This document shows positions 9,439 through 17,257 of a DNA stretch of 64,000 nt, one piece after another; the stretch's first letter is position 1; the number at the start of each line of letters is the position of its first letter. The stretch spans positions 48,493 through 112,492 of the forward strand of contig NZ_AUFU01000008.1 of NCBI RefSeq assembly GCF_000426665.1, given 5' to 3'. The translations under genes and the position numbers were made by a program. The notes under the pieces are model-generated. The model saw nothing but the letters and a program-made list of their open reading frames with translations, had not been told where the DNA came from and did not search any database. This stretch comes from Centipeda artemidis DSM 19719. Its GTDB lineage: Bacteria > Bacillota > Negativicutes > Selenomonadales > Selenomonadaceae.

Positions 9439-10079
9439 TCTATATTCTCCTCATTTGCACAGACAATAATGACGCCGTGTCCAACGGCAGGCTCGCACAC
9501 CGCCGCGCCGAGCGTCGTCGCAACGATGCGCTCGTCCTCGTAGGAAAGGCGCGTACAAATATACATGTGATCCGCATCGTGCCAGCCGTGTTGCAAGAGG
9601 CGCACCGCAATCGTCTGCGAGTTATTTTTCCCGTCCGTCAGCATACCTAGCACCGCCGCCGGTGCATATGTCAGTTCCGCAGGCAGCGGTTCGCGCCCGT
9701 GAAAACTCAGCAGACACGCGCCGTGCCACGGCAGTGCGAGCCGCGCAAAGGCAAGCTGAAGTGAGCTGATGCCGGGGACAACCTCGATCCGGTCGATCGG
9801 AAATGTCCGGCGCAGCGCGTCCAGCAGCGAATAATAGCCCGGGTCTCCCGATACCATCACCACAACGTCGTCCTCAGAGAGCGAAGTTCGAATGAACGCC
9901 AGCACGGAGGGGATATCCGCGCCAATCGAACATTCCTTTGCGCGCCCGTTCGAATAATCCGCAAGCGCACGACGACCACCGACGAGTATACGTGCATTTT
10001 CGATATAATTCTGTGCTTTTGGCAAAAGATAGGAAGAATCCCCGGGCCCGATGCCCACCACAATGATCCGATGTGTCAT
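9435..10079 (-). CDS. cbiE: Cobalt-precorrin-7 C5-methyltransferase CbiE
   Basis: SAM-dependent C5 methylation of the corrin intermediate. The start is ATG 10079 (MTHRIIVVGIGPGDSSY). The frame stays open for about 64 codons upstream, but that part lies inside cbiD and has shadow-like Arg/Cys composition. A GGAG eight bases before 10079 decides the start. The resulting 214-residue protein has VMVSGDPGYYSLLDAL, VVPGISSLQLAFARL and HGREPLPAE, all CbiE-like. It partners with the adjacent cbiT. Confidence 0.94.
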   Translation of the reverse strand: MTHRIIVVGIGPGDSSYLLPKAQNYIENARILVGGRRALADYSNGRAKECSIGADIPSVLAFIRTSLSEDDVVVMVSGDPGYYSLLDALRRTFPIDRIEVVPGISSLQLAFARLALPWHGACLLSFHGREPLPAELTYAPAAVLGMLTDGKNNSQTIAVRLLQHGWHDADHMYICTRLSYEDERIVATTLGAAVCEPAVGHGVIIVCANEENIE

Positions 10080-10081
10080 CG

Positions 10082-11188
10082 TCAAAGTCTCCATCCGTGT
10101 TCCCGCGCAATTGCGCGCGCCGCGGCATCCACGCCGAGAATATCCCCGGCAAAATTCACCATGATCGCGCCGACGCGCACCTTGCCAAAGAGGTATCGCT
10201 CCGCACGCACATGAACGCGTTCGGCGATCGCGGCACAGACCGCATCCGCGAGCCCTGCCGCCGCAATGCACTCCATCGCGTCCTCCGTCGTGTTCGAGGC
10301 GAGGATCGTCCGCACGCCCTCGGTGCTCATCCCCTCCGCCGCCGCATACGCCGCCAGTGTCTCAAGGCGCGCGTCCGCGACGCGGTTGTGCGTGTGGAAC
10401 ACGCCCGCCGCAATCTTCACGAGTTTTCCCGTATGTCCGAGAATGACCACATTTTTAACGCCGCGCTCCGCCGCGCTGTCGAGCATGAATCCAATAAAAT
10501 TGCTCGTCTCGACGGCAGCCTCCTGCGGCACGCCGATAGCGAGCGCGATGCGCTCGCCGATCTTGCCCGGCACGAATACCAATGTGTCAAGCCCTGCGGC
10601 AAGAGCGACGTCGATCTGCGGCACAAGGGAATCCTTGAACGCCTCCTCGGACATCGGACGGAGCACGCCCGTTGTGCCGATGACGGAGATCCCACCCTCA
10701 ATGCCGAGCACGGGGTTGAGCGTTTTCTTCGCGAGCTCCACGCCGGCGGGAATGGAGATGGTCACGACAGCGCCGAAGTCCGCCCTGCCCGTCATCTCCT
10801 CCACGACGCGGCGAATGAGCTCGCGCGGTCCCTTGTTGATGGACGGCTCTCCCACGGGTAGGCTCATGCCGCGCTTCGTCACCGTGCCGACGCCCTCGCC
10901 CGCACGAAATTCAATGTGAGATAGATCGTCGCGCAGCGTTAGCGTCGTGAACACGGATGCGCCGTTTGTGATGTCCGGGTCGTCTCCCGAGAACTTTACC
11001 ACCTCCGCGCGAATGCCGTCCGGGGTCTCTTCTACCGCCTTCACAGGGATCGTCAGCGGCGTGCCGTCGAGCGCCATGAGTTCCACCTCATGCCAGTCCT
11101 CGCCTGCACGAAATAAAAATGCCGCCTTTACCCCTGCCGCCGCACATGCACCGGTCGTATATCCGCTGCGAAGTTCCGCCTTTGCCAT
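10082..11188 (-). CDS. cbiD: Cobalt-precorrin-5B C1-methyltransferase CbiD
   Basis: Methylates C1 in the anaerobic branch, so it marks the oxygen-independent pathway. The protein opens MAKAELRSGYTTGACAAAG, the CbiD signature. It also has SLPVGEPSINKGPRE near the first third, GIEGGISVIGTTG and the VVILGHTGKLVKIAAGVFHTH region. The ATG at 11188 has GAGG six bases upstream; an ATG four codons earlier contains that site and is rejected. It is the first gene of the operon, about 90 bases from the lexA terminator. Confidence 0.95.
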   Translation of the reverse strand: MAKAELRSGYTTGACAAAGVKAAFLFRAGEDWHEVELMALDGTPLTIPVKAVEETPDGIRAEVVKFSGDDPDITNGASVFTTLTLRDDLSHIEFRAGEGVGTVTKRGMSLPVGEPSINKGPRELIRRVVEEMTGRADFGAVVTISIPAGVELAKKTLNPVLGIEGGISVIGTTGVLRPMSEEAFKDSLVPQIDVALAAGLDTLVFVPGKIGERIALAIGVPQEAAVETSNFIGFMLDSAAERGVKNVVILGHTGKLVKIAAGVFHTHNRVADARLETLAAYAAAEGMSTEGVRTILASNTTEDAMECIAAAGLADAVCAAIAERVHVRAERYLFGKVRVGAIMVNFAGDILGVDAAARAIAREHGWRL

Positions 11189-11220
11189 AGTTCGCCTCAT
11201 TCTGTCAGAAAAACAGAGAT

Positions 11221-11249
11221 ATTATAACATTCTTCCCTGAAAATGAAAA
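11221..11249 (-). promoter_or_regulatory. Putative promoter of the cbi operon
   Basis: On the minus strand TTTTCA (11244-11249) and TATAAT (11221-11226) are separated by 17 bases, about 33 bases before the cbiD start. The -10 is a perfect consensus and the -35 matches four of six. The -35 overlaps the A/T tail of the lexA terminator. There is not enough room between the terminator and cbiD for a full cobalamin riboswitch, and I see no B12-box-like element. Confidence 0.55.
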
Positions 11250-11280
11250 GGGAGCGCCGCGCTTTTCGCACAACGCTCCC
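11240..11280 (-). terminator. Rho-independent terminator after lexA
   Basis: The 7-bp stem GGGAGCG/CGCTCCC (arms 11274-11280 and 11250-11256) has a nested GTGCG/GCGC inner pairing. On the minus strand it is followed by a TTTTCATTTT tail. It starts about 12 bases after the lexA stop. Confidence 0.85.
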
Positions 11281-11292
11281 TCATATATCCTA

Positions 11293-11913
11293 TTATATGT
11301 GGCGGTAAAGTCCAATGACCTTACCCATGATCTGCACATCCGTCTCGTAGAACGGCTCCATGGAGTCGTTTTCCGGCTGAAGGCGAATGCACGTCTTTTC
11401 ACGATAGAACCGCTTCACCGTCGCCGTCTCACCGTCGATCAGCGCAACAACAATATCGCCATTGTTCGCCGTCGGCTGCTGGCGTACCAATACGAAATCG
11501 CCGTCAAAAATACCAACGTTGATCATACTGTCGCCCTGAATCCGCAACATGAACACATCCTCCGCCGTGCCAATAAGTGCACGCGGGAACGAGAAAATCT
11601 CCTCCACGTTCTGCTCGGCGAGGATCGGCTCGCCTGCCGTCACCGTACCGACAAGCGGGATGGGAATCGTTCTCCCCCACGGGTTCTCTCCCATGATGTC
11701 GATGGCTCGCGGCTTTGTCGCATCACGGCGAATCGCACCGTTCTCTTCGAGCATGGCGAGATAGCGGTGCACCGTCGAGCTGGATTTGAGTCCGACCGCA
11801 GTGCCAATCTCGCGCACCGACGGCGGATATCCCTTGTCGACCAGGAAATCCTTGATGTATTGCAGGATCTCAGACTGTCGCCGTGTGGATATTCTTGTTT
11901 TCTTCACTGCCAT
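11293..11913 (-). CDS. lexA: LexA repressor of the SOS response
   Basis: SOS repressor and self-cleaving serine protease. It has an N-terminal winged-helix domain (residues about 1-65, with [23 protein letters not shown] as the DNA-reading helix pair) and a C-terminal S24 peptidase fold. The cleavage bond is Ala93-Gly94 in TVTAGEP, and the catalytic dyad is Ser129 (QGDSM) with Lys167 (ATVKRF). The ATG at 11913 has AAGGGGG directly upstream. An ATG eight codons earlier would sit inside the putative operator and is rejected. The protein has the usual length, 206 residues. Two SOS-like boxes in the promoter suggest autorepression. Confidence 0.97.
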   Translation of the reverse strand: MAVKKTRISTRRQSEILQYIKDFLVDKGYPPSVREIGTAVGLKSSSTVHRYLAMLEENGAIRRDATKPRAIDIMGENPWGRTIPIPLVGTVTAGEPILAEQNVEEIFSFPRALIGTAEDVFMLRIQGDSMINVGIFDGDFVLVRQQPTANNGDIVVALIDGETATVKRFYREKTCIRLQPENDSMEPFYETDVQIMGKVIGLYRHI

Positions 11914-11930
11914 ACCCCCTTGTAGACTGA

Positions 11931-11970
11931 CGTGCATACGTTTGAATCTATTGTATCATATGTACGTTCT
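11931..11970 (-). promoter_or_regulatory. lexA promoter with two LexA-box-like operators
   Basis: A -10-like TACAAT lies at 11950-11955 (minus strand). Downstream of it, 11931-11944 reads CGTGCATACGTTTG, matching 12 of 14 positions of the Gram-positive SOS box CGAACRNRYGTTYG. Upstream, 11957-11970 (CATATGTACGTTCT) matches about 10 of 14. The two boxes start 26 bases apart and flank the -10, a sensible geometry for repression. The -35 is only a T-rich run. Confidence 0.65.
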
Positions 11971-12010
11971 AAAAAAAAGAGGTTTCCTGCAAAAAATTCA
12001 AAAAAACCTC
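11971..12010 (-). terminator. Rho-independent terminator after tyrA
   Basis: On the minus strand GAGGTTT (12004-12010) pairs with AAACCTC (11979-11985) and is followed by eight T residues (11971-11978). The upstream arm overlaps the tyrA stop codon. It separates the tyrA-aroF transcript from the lexA promoter. Confidence 0.85.
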
Positions 12011-12899
12011 AATTCGTATCAAATTTTTGCCCGGCATCATGCAGAATACTGTCGCGACGCTGTTTTGATGCTGTGAAATAATCGTAAATTGCCGCACGAT
12101 CCCCCCGCTCGACCGCATCCGCAACCATCCCGAGAATCGCCTGCATCTCATGCAGTGCGTCGACGATCGGCTTGCGGTTCGTCATGCAGATATCTGCCCA
12201 CATGTCCGCGTTTGAGGAAGCGATGCGCGTCGTATCCTTGAATCCCCCGCCGATGAGCTTGAGACAGGAATCCAGATCGTCCCCGCTGCGGTTGAGCAGG
12301 GTCACGAGCGCCGCCGCTGCAAGATGCGGTACATGGCTGATGACCGCAGCACAGCGGTCATGACGCGCAAGATCGAGCGTCGTGAAGTTCGCCTCCGTGT
12401 ACCGCAGGATACGCATCAGTCGTTCCATCACCTCCGGCGGCACTGAGGGATCCTCGATGATCACATACGCCTTGCCGCGAAAGAGATCCTTCGTCGCCGC
12501 CGTTACCCCGCTTTTCTCGCGCCCTGTCATGGGGTGCCCTGCGATGTAGTAAATGGAGGGCGGCAGAATTTTTTTCAGTGCCTCGCACAGGAAGCACTTC
12601 GTACTCCCGGCATCCGTGAGAATTGTCCCCGGCTTTAGAAACGGCAGAATGCGCTCGACCATCGGGACGATTTGGAGCACCGGAGGGCTAAGGAACACGA
12701 TATCCGCATCACCGACGACCGCTGCAATATCGGCGGTCGCCTCGTCTACGGCACCCATCTCCACCGCCCGCCGCATGGATTCTTCCGTGCGGCAGAGCCC
12801 CGTGATATGAATCGCATCGCCGAGTTTATTCTTCAGGCAAAGCCCGAGCGAACCGCCGATGAGTCCAACGCCGATGACGGCGAGGTTTATCCTGCTCAT
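12009..12899 (-). CDS. tyrA: Prephenate dehydrogenase TyrA
   Basis: NAD(P)-dependent oxidative decarboxylation of prephenate to 4-hydroxyphenylpyruvate in tyrosine synthesis. It begins MSRINLAVIGVGLIGGSLG with a Rossmann GxGxxG at residues 10-15. DAGSTKCFL and the AGHPMTGREKSGV motif carrying the catalytic histidine follow, then HVPHLAAAAL. At 296 residues it has no fused ACT or chorismate mutase domain. The ATG overlaps the aroF stop by four bases, so the two genes are translationally coupled. Confidence 0.95.
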   Translation of the reverse strand: MSRINLAVIGVGLIGGSLGLCLKNKLGDAIHITGLCRTEESMRRAVEMGAVDEATADIAAVVGDADIVFLSPPVLQIVPMVERILPFLKPGTILTDAGSTKCFLCEALKKILPPSIYYIAGHPMTGREKSGVTAATKDLFRGKAYVIIEDPSVPPEVMERLMRILRYTEANFTTLDLARHDRCAAVISHVPHLAAAALVTLLNRSGDDLDSCLKLIGGGFKDTTRIASSNADMWADICMTNRKPIVDALHEMQAILGMVADAVERGDRAAIYDYFTASKQRRDSILHDAGQKFDTN

Positions 12900-13909
12900 A
12901 CCCTGCGTCCAACCGCTGGAGAGATCTGACGCACCTCGTCCATGAGTATCTCGAATTTCCGCGGAATGAGACTCTGATCGCCGTCGGAAAGAGCCAATTC
13001 GGGGTGACAGTGTACCTCAATGATGAGCCCGTCGGCGCCGACCGCGACCGAAGCGCGCGCGATCGGACGCACCATCCGCCAACGCCCCGTCCCGTGACTG
13101 GGGTCTGCGATGACCGGGAAATGCGTCAGCTCCTTGAGCGCCGCGACCGCGTTGAGATCCATCGTGTTGCGCGTGTAGGTCTCAAATGTGCGGATACCGC
13201 GCTCGCAGAAGATGATGTTCTCGTTGCCGCCCGATGCGATGTACTCAGCCGCGTTCAGCCACTCGCTGATGGTCGCCGAGAGACCACGCTTAAAGAGAAC
13301 AGGCTTCTGCGATTTTCCAATCGCCTTGAGCATTTGGAAATTCTGCATATTGCGCGCGCCGATCTGCAGGAGGTCGGCATACTCCGAGACCGCCTCGAGA
13401 TCGTCCTTATCCACGATCTCCGTGACGACGCGCAGTCCCGTCTTGTCCGCAACATCACGCAGAATCTTGAGCCCCTCAAGCCCCAGTCCTTGGAAATCAT
13501 AGGGGCTTGTCCGCGGCTTGAACGCGCCGCCGCGCAGGAACTGTGCGCCCGCCGCCTTAACCGCAACCGCGATTTCATAGAGCTGATCGTAGCTCTCGAC
13601 TGAACAGGGACCCGCCATGATTGCAAGCTGCTCGCCGCCGACCGGGAAGCCTGCAACATCGACGATCGTATTTGCAGGGTGGAAATCACGACTGACCAGC
13701 TTATATTTCTCCGTGATGCGGACTGTTTTTTCAACGCCTTCCATCATGTTCATCTCCAGCGCCGAGATCGCCTTCTTATCCCCGATGACACCGATAATCA
13801 GACGATCCTCGCCGCGCGACGGGTGAATGTGCAGACCTGCCTGCTCGATTTTTGCCATGACACGGTCAACATTCTCCTGTGTCGCACGGGGACTCATAAC
13901 AATAATCAT
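12896..13909 (-). CDS. aroF: 3-deoxy-7-phosphoheptulonate (DAHP) synthase, type I beta
   Basis: Condenses phosphoenolpyruvate and erythrose 4-phosphate, the first shikimate-pathway step. The first ~70 residues form the small ferredoxin-like regulatory domain typical of the Thermotoga/Bacillus type (MIIVMSPRATQENVDRVM). The barrel follows, with MAGPCSVES, LRGGAFKPRTSPYDFQG, PVLFKRG and VIADPSHGTGR. The 337-residue length fits this class. AGGAGG lies 8 bases upstream of ATG 13909. It is coupled to tyrA, so this pair feeds tyrosine synthesis. Confidence 0.95.
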   Translation of the reverse strand: MIIVMSPRATQENVDRVMAKIEQAGLHIHPSRGEDRLIIGVIGDKKAISALEMNMMEGVEKTVRITEKYKLVSRDFHPANTIVDVAGFPVGGEQLAIMAGPCSVESYDQLYEIAVAVKAAGAQFLRGGAFKPRTSPYDFQGLGLEGLKILRDVADKTGLRVVTEIVDKDDLEAVSEYADLLQIGARNMQNFQMLKAIGKSQKPVLFKRGLSATISEWLNAAEYIASGGNENIIFCERGIRTFETYTRNTMDLNAVAALKELTHFPVIADPSHGTGRWRMVRPIARASVAVGADGLIIEVHCHPELALSDGDQSLIPRKFEILMDEVRQISPAVGRRV

Positions 13910-13971
13910 AATAGATTCCTCCTACTACCTTATCACAGCATATGCCGCGCAGAGGGGCAGCTCCCCCCCTG

Positions 13972-14601
13972 TTAGGCGGCACTCGGACACACAGGCGCGA
14001 TCGGGCACTGCCCGCACAGCGGCTTGCGCGCCTTGCAGAGACGCCGCCCGTGCAGGATCAGCCAGTGATGCGCATCACTCCAGTCTGCACGCGGGATCGC
14101 CTTTTGCAGCCCCTTCTCAACCTCAAGCGGTGTCTTTCCGACAGCGAGATGCAGGCGGTTCGATACGCGGAACACATGTGTATCGACCGCGATGGCAGGG
14201 ATGTGAAACGCCACGCTCATAACGACATTCGCCGTCTTGCGCCCGACGCCCGGGAGCCTTTGCAGCGCCTCAAAGTCCGCCGGAACCTCACCGCCGTATT
14301 CCCTCAGCAGGATATCGCAGGTCTCAATGATATGCTTTGCCTTCATGCGGAAAAATCCGCAGTCATGGATCGCCTCTTCAAGCTGCGACTGCCCAAGTCC
14401 CGCGATCGCCTCAGGTGTGTTCGCACGGGGGAAAAGCCGGCTCGTCACGATATTGACGCGGGCGTCTGTGCATTGTGCGGATAAAATCACCGCGACGAGG
14501 AGTTCGAACGGGGTGGCAAAGTGAAGTGCCGGCTGCGCGTTTGGATACGTCTCGCGGAGGATGCGGAGCTGTTCCGCCTTGATTGCTTTCGTTACTCTCA
14601 T
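13972..14601 (-). CDS. nth: Endonuclease III (DNA glycosylase/AP lyase)
   Basis: Removes oxidised pyrimidines and nicks abasic sites. It has the helix-hairpin-helix LPGVGRKTANV with the catalytic lysine and the VDTHVFRVSNRL segment with the catalytic aspartate. A C-terminal [4Fe-4S] loop has Cys spacing C-x6-C-x2-C-x5-C (ending CPIAPVCPSAA). It is 209 residues, standard length. It lies 22 bases downstream of the PFL-family gene and 62 bases upstream of aroF. Confidence 0.96.
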   Translation of the reverse strand: MRVTKAIKAEQLRILRETYPNAQPALHFATPFELLVAVILSAQCTDARVNIVTSRLFPRANTPEAIAGLGQSQLEEAIHDCGFFRMKAKHIIETCDILLREYGGEVPADFEALQRLPGVGRKTANVVMSVAFHIPAIAVDTHVFRVSNRLHLAVGKTPLEVEKGLQKAIPRADWSDAHHWLILHGRRLCKARKPLCGQCPIAPVCPSAA

Positions 14602-14622
14602 AAAATCACAGTCTAATATATA

Positions 14623-15999
14623 TTAGTTCGTTAAGGAGCGCGTCGGCGCCGGAATGCGCCCGCCGCGCGCGATGAATGCCGCGGAGCTGAACGCACTCCG
14701 CACGGGCACGATCGGCGAATAACCGAGCAAACCGCCGAACGAGACGCCCTCGCCGACCTTCTTCCCCGGCACGGGGATCACGCGCACCGCCGTGGTCTTG
14801 TTATTGACCATGCCGATCGCCGCCTCGTCCGCGATGATGCCCGCGATTGTCGCTGCGGGCGTATCGCCCTCAATCGCGATCATATCGAGCCCGACCGAGC
14901 AGACGCAGGTCATCGCCTCGAGCTTTTCGATGGAAAGACTGCCGCGCTGCACCGCGTCGATCATACCCTCGTCCTCGCTCACGGGGATAAACGCCCCCGA
15001 GAGTCCGCCGACGTGGGAGCTTGCCATCAGACCGCCTTTTTTCACCGCATCGTTCAGGAGCGCGAGCGCCGCCGTCGTCCCCGGTGCGCCGCACGCCTCG
15101 AGCCCCATTTCCTCAAGGATGCGCGCAACGCTGTCCCCGACCTCCGAGGTCGGCGCAAGCGAGAGATCGATGATGCCGAACGGCACACCGAGACGGCGCG
15201 AGGCTTCGCGTGCAACGAGCTGTCCCACACGCGTGATCTTGAACGCCGTGCGCTTCACCGTCTCGGCGATCTCGGTGAAGTCCGCACCCTTGAGATCCTC
15301 AAGCGCATGTTTGACCACTCCGGGACCGCTGACGCCGACGTTGATCACACGGTCACCCTCGGCAACACCGTGGAACGCGCCCGCCATGAACGGATTATCC
15401 CCCGGTGCATTGCAGAACACAACGATCTTCGCACAGCCGATCGCTTCCTGCTCACGCGTCAGCTCCGCCGTCCGCTTGATCATATCGCCCATCTCGCGCA
15501 CCGCATCCATATTGATGCCCGCCTTCGTCGAGCCTATATTCACCGACGAACAGACAATATCCGTCGCCGCCATCGCCTGCGGAATCGAGTCGATGAGCAC
15601 GCGGTCACCGTGTGTAAATCCCTTCTCCACGAGCGCAGAGAATCCGCCGATGAAGTTCACGCCGACCGCCTTTCCCGCGCGGTCAAGCGCCTCAGCAACC
15701 GGCACGAAGGAATCTGTTTGACATGCGTCCGCCGCGATCGCAATCGGCGTCACGGAGATACGCTTATTGATGATGGGAATACCGTATTCCGCCTCGATGT
15801 CCTCGCCCGTCCGCACAAGAAACTCTGCCGAATGCGTAATCTTTTCGTACACGTTCCGGCAAAACTGTTCGATGTTCGGATGCGCACAGTCCCGCAGCGA
15901 AATGCCCATCGTGATGGTTCGCACATCGAGACGGTTCTCCGTAATCATTCGGTTGGTTTCCCGAATATCCTCAAAAGTAATCAATCTGCCGCTCCCCAC
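14623..15999 (-). CDS. PFL family protein (UPF0210/DUF711)
   Basis: Conserved protein of the UPF0210 (DUF711) family. These have a fold related to pyruvate formate-lyase and no agreed biochemical function. The 458 residues begin [18 protein letters not shown]. Recognisable family segments are [34 protein letters not shown] and [16 protein letters not shown]. The start codon overlaps the end of the ACT-domain gene directly upstream, a pairing conserved in many Firmicutes, so the ACT protein may be its regulatory partner (inference). Confidence 0.85.
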   Translation of the reverse strand: MGSGRLITFEDIRETNRMITENRLDVRTITMGISLRDCAHPNIEQFCRNVYEKITHSAEFLVRTGEDIEAEYGIPIINKRISVTPIAIAADACQTDSFVPVAEALDRAGKAVGVNFIGGFSALVEKGFTHGDRVLIDSIPQAMAATDIVCSSVNIGSTKAGINMDAVREMGDMIKRTAELTREQEAIGCAKIVVFCNAPGDNPFMAGAFHGVAEGDRVINVGVSGPGVVKHALEDLKGADFTEIAETVKRTAFKITRVGQLVAREASRRLGVPFGIIDLSLAPTSEVGDSVARILEEMGLEACGAPGTTAALALLNDAVKKGGLMASSHVGGLSGAFIPVSEDEGMIDAVQRGSLSIEKLEAMTCVCSVGLDMIAIEGDTPAATIAGIIADEAAIGMVNNKTTAVRVIPVPGKKVGEGVSFGGLLGYSPIVPVRSAFSSAAFIARGGRIPAPTRSLTN

Positions 16000-16272
16000 C
16001 TAGATGCTGTGCATTACTTGAAAGATTTCCTGATGCTGCAACTTGATGTCAAGCCCGTACTCTTCACCCTTTTCTCGCAGCAGAGCTTGCAGTTCCTTCA
16101 GACGCATCCCTGCATCGTCGGGCATCTCGGCAATCATCACCATATTAAAAAAACCGTCCATGATATTTTGATTCACATTTACGATATTCACACGCTGCTC
16201 CGCGAGAATCCCGCTCACCATCGCCACGATACCGACTTGATCGCGTCCGACGATCGTTACAACCAGCTTCAT
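16000..16272 (-). CDS. ACT domain protein (UPF0237 family)
   Basis: A single ACT domain of 90 residues, MKLVVTIVGRDQVGIVAMVSG, followed by VNIVNVNQNIMDGFFNMVM. ACT domains bind small ligands, often amino acids. The ATG at 16272 has GAGGAG eight bases upstream; a GTG three codons earlier overlaps that site and is rejected. A TATAAT box lies about 35 bases upstream, so the gene may begin the transcript that continues into the PFL gene. Confidence 0.85.
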   Translation of the reverse strand: MKLVVTIVGRDQVGIVAMVSGILAEQRVNIVNVNQNIMDGFFNMVMIAEMPDDAGMRLKELQALLREKGEEYGLDIKLQHQEIFQVMHSI

Positions 16273-16352
16273 GCGATTCACTCCTCATCAACAAAAATAT
16301 GTCCCATTATAACAAATCCGCCGCATAAAAGAAAGATGTACAGCGCTAGAAC

Positions 16353-16380
16353 ACAAAAACCGACGCCCAAAGACGTCGGT
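16353..16380 (-). terminator. Rho-independent terminator after tadA
   Basis: The perfect 7-bp stem ACCGACG/CGTCGGT (16374-16380 and 16359-16365) is followed on the minus strand by TTTTTGTGTT. It begins four bases after the tadA stop codon. Confidence 0.85.
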
Positions 16381-16383
16381 CAT

Positions 16384-16854
16384 TCATCGGTCATATTCTT
16401 TTTTTCGCCGTTCATTGAAGAACCGCCGCATGATCGCATGACATTCGTCCGCCATGACCTGCCCGTATACCTCCGGTCGATGATTGAGCGTCATGCAGCC
16501 GGGGATATTGAACAGAGACTCACATGCGCCCGCCTTGCTGTCGGCAGCGCCATAGACAACACGGCTGATGCGGCTCATCACAATCGCCCCTGCGCACATG
16601 GGACACGGCTCGATCGTCACATAGAGCGTCATCCCCGTCAGACGCCACCGCCCCAGTGCACGGCACGCACGACGGATGGCGATGAGCTCGGCGTGTGCTG
16701 TGGCATCATGTTCCGATTCGCGCAGATTATGCCCCGTCGAGACGATGTTCCCGGCGCCGTCCATGACGACCGCACCGATGGGCACCTCACCGAGCGCATA
16801 AGCACGCTCCGCTTCGGCAAGCGCCAGCCGCATTCCTTTCACGTCATCCGGCAT
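16384..16854 (-). CDS. tadA: tRNA-specific adenosine deaminase TadA
   Basis: Zinc deaminase that converts A34 to inosine in tRNA-Arg(ACG). The zinc/catalytic motifs are HAE at 54-56 and PCPMC at 83-87; NLRESEHDATAH and the C-terminal basic tail (NERRKKEYDR) are typical. It is 156 residues. The annotated ATG 16854 has no clear ribosome-binding site and overlaps the small upstream gene by 11 bases. ATG at residue 8 with AAAGGA just ahead is an alternative start that would leave the domain intact. Confidence 0.93.
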   Translation of the reverse strand: MPDDVKGMRLALAEAERAYALGEVPIGAVVMDGAGNIVSTGHNLRESEHDATAHAELIAIRRACRALGRWRLTGMTLYVTIEPCPMCAGAIVMSRISRVVYGAADSKAGACESLFNIPGCMTLNHRPEVYGQVMADECHAIMRRFFNERRKKEYDR

Positions 16855-17125
16855 TGGGGAGTTTTTCCTTTATACCGGAGAGGTCAACTTGCCCTTGATA
16901 AAAGAGAGATTGTGTCGCGCGCCCTACCTCAAGCGTATATGCGTCACTTTTGGGCTGCACGTCATCGTCCGATTTTTTTCGCTTTTTTTGCATCTCATCT
17001 TCGAAGATCGAAGCAAAAGCTCCGCGTTCCTCTTTTTCCTCAAAGCCTTTTCTCCTCTCAAAAAGCTCATCATTGTTGAATTTCACCCGTTTGATCCCCA
17101 TCACCCGCTCAACACGTTCAAGCAC
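16844..17125 (-). CDS. Small charged protein of unknown function
   Basis: I do not recognise this 93-residue protein. It is highly charged: acidic and basic clusters such as NNDELFERRKGFEEKEE and DEMQKKRKKSDDD. It has no membrane segment or signal peptide and is probably partly coiled or disordered. The GTG start at 17125 has a near-perfect AAGGAGGT seven bases upstream, so translation is well supported. Its 3' end overlaps tadA by 11 bases, so the two are likely co-transcribed. Confidence 0.7.
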   Translation of the reverse strand: MLERVERVMGIKRVKFNNDELFERRKGFEEKEERGAFASIFEDEMQKKRKKSDDDVQPKSDAYTLEVGRATQSLFYQGQVDLSGIKEKLPNAG

Positions 17126-17194
17126 GATTCACACCTCCTTTTTACTATTAACAAACTATTCTCTATAAAGAAGATCGGTTTGTATTTCAAAAAC

Positions 17195-17236
17195 TTAAAT
17201 AAAAATGACCCCTGCAACACATGCAAAGGCCATTTT
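17195..17236 (-). terminator. Probable terminator after mdh
   Basis: On the minus strand AAAATGGCC (17228-17236) pairs with GGTCATTTT (17202-17210) with one G-U pair, followed by a T-rich TTATTTAAG tail. It sits about 20 bases after the mdh stop. Confidence 0.6.
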
Positions 17237-17257
17237 ACCTCAAATTTTATGCAGTTT

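Noticed and set aside
10080..10271. 64-codon N-terminal extension of CbiE
   Set aside because: Lies within cbiD in another frame with no similarity to CbiE; the internal ATG at 10079 has a proper ribosome-binding site.
13910..13971. T-box or attenuator ahead of aroF-tyrA
   Set aside because: The 62-base gap is too short and shows only a ribosome-binding site and a short G run.
15013..17079. 688-codon plus-strand open frame opposite PFL, ACT and tadA
   Set aside because: Crosses several well-supported minus-strand genes and two regulatory regions, with shadow-like composition.
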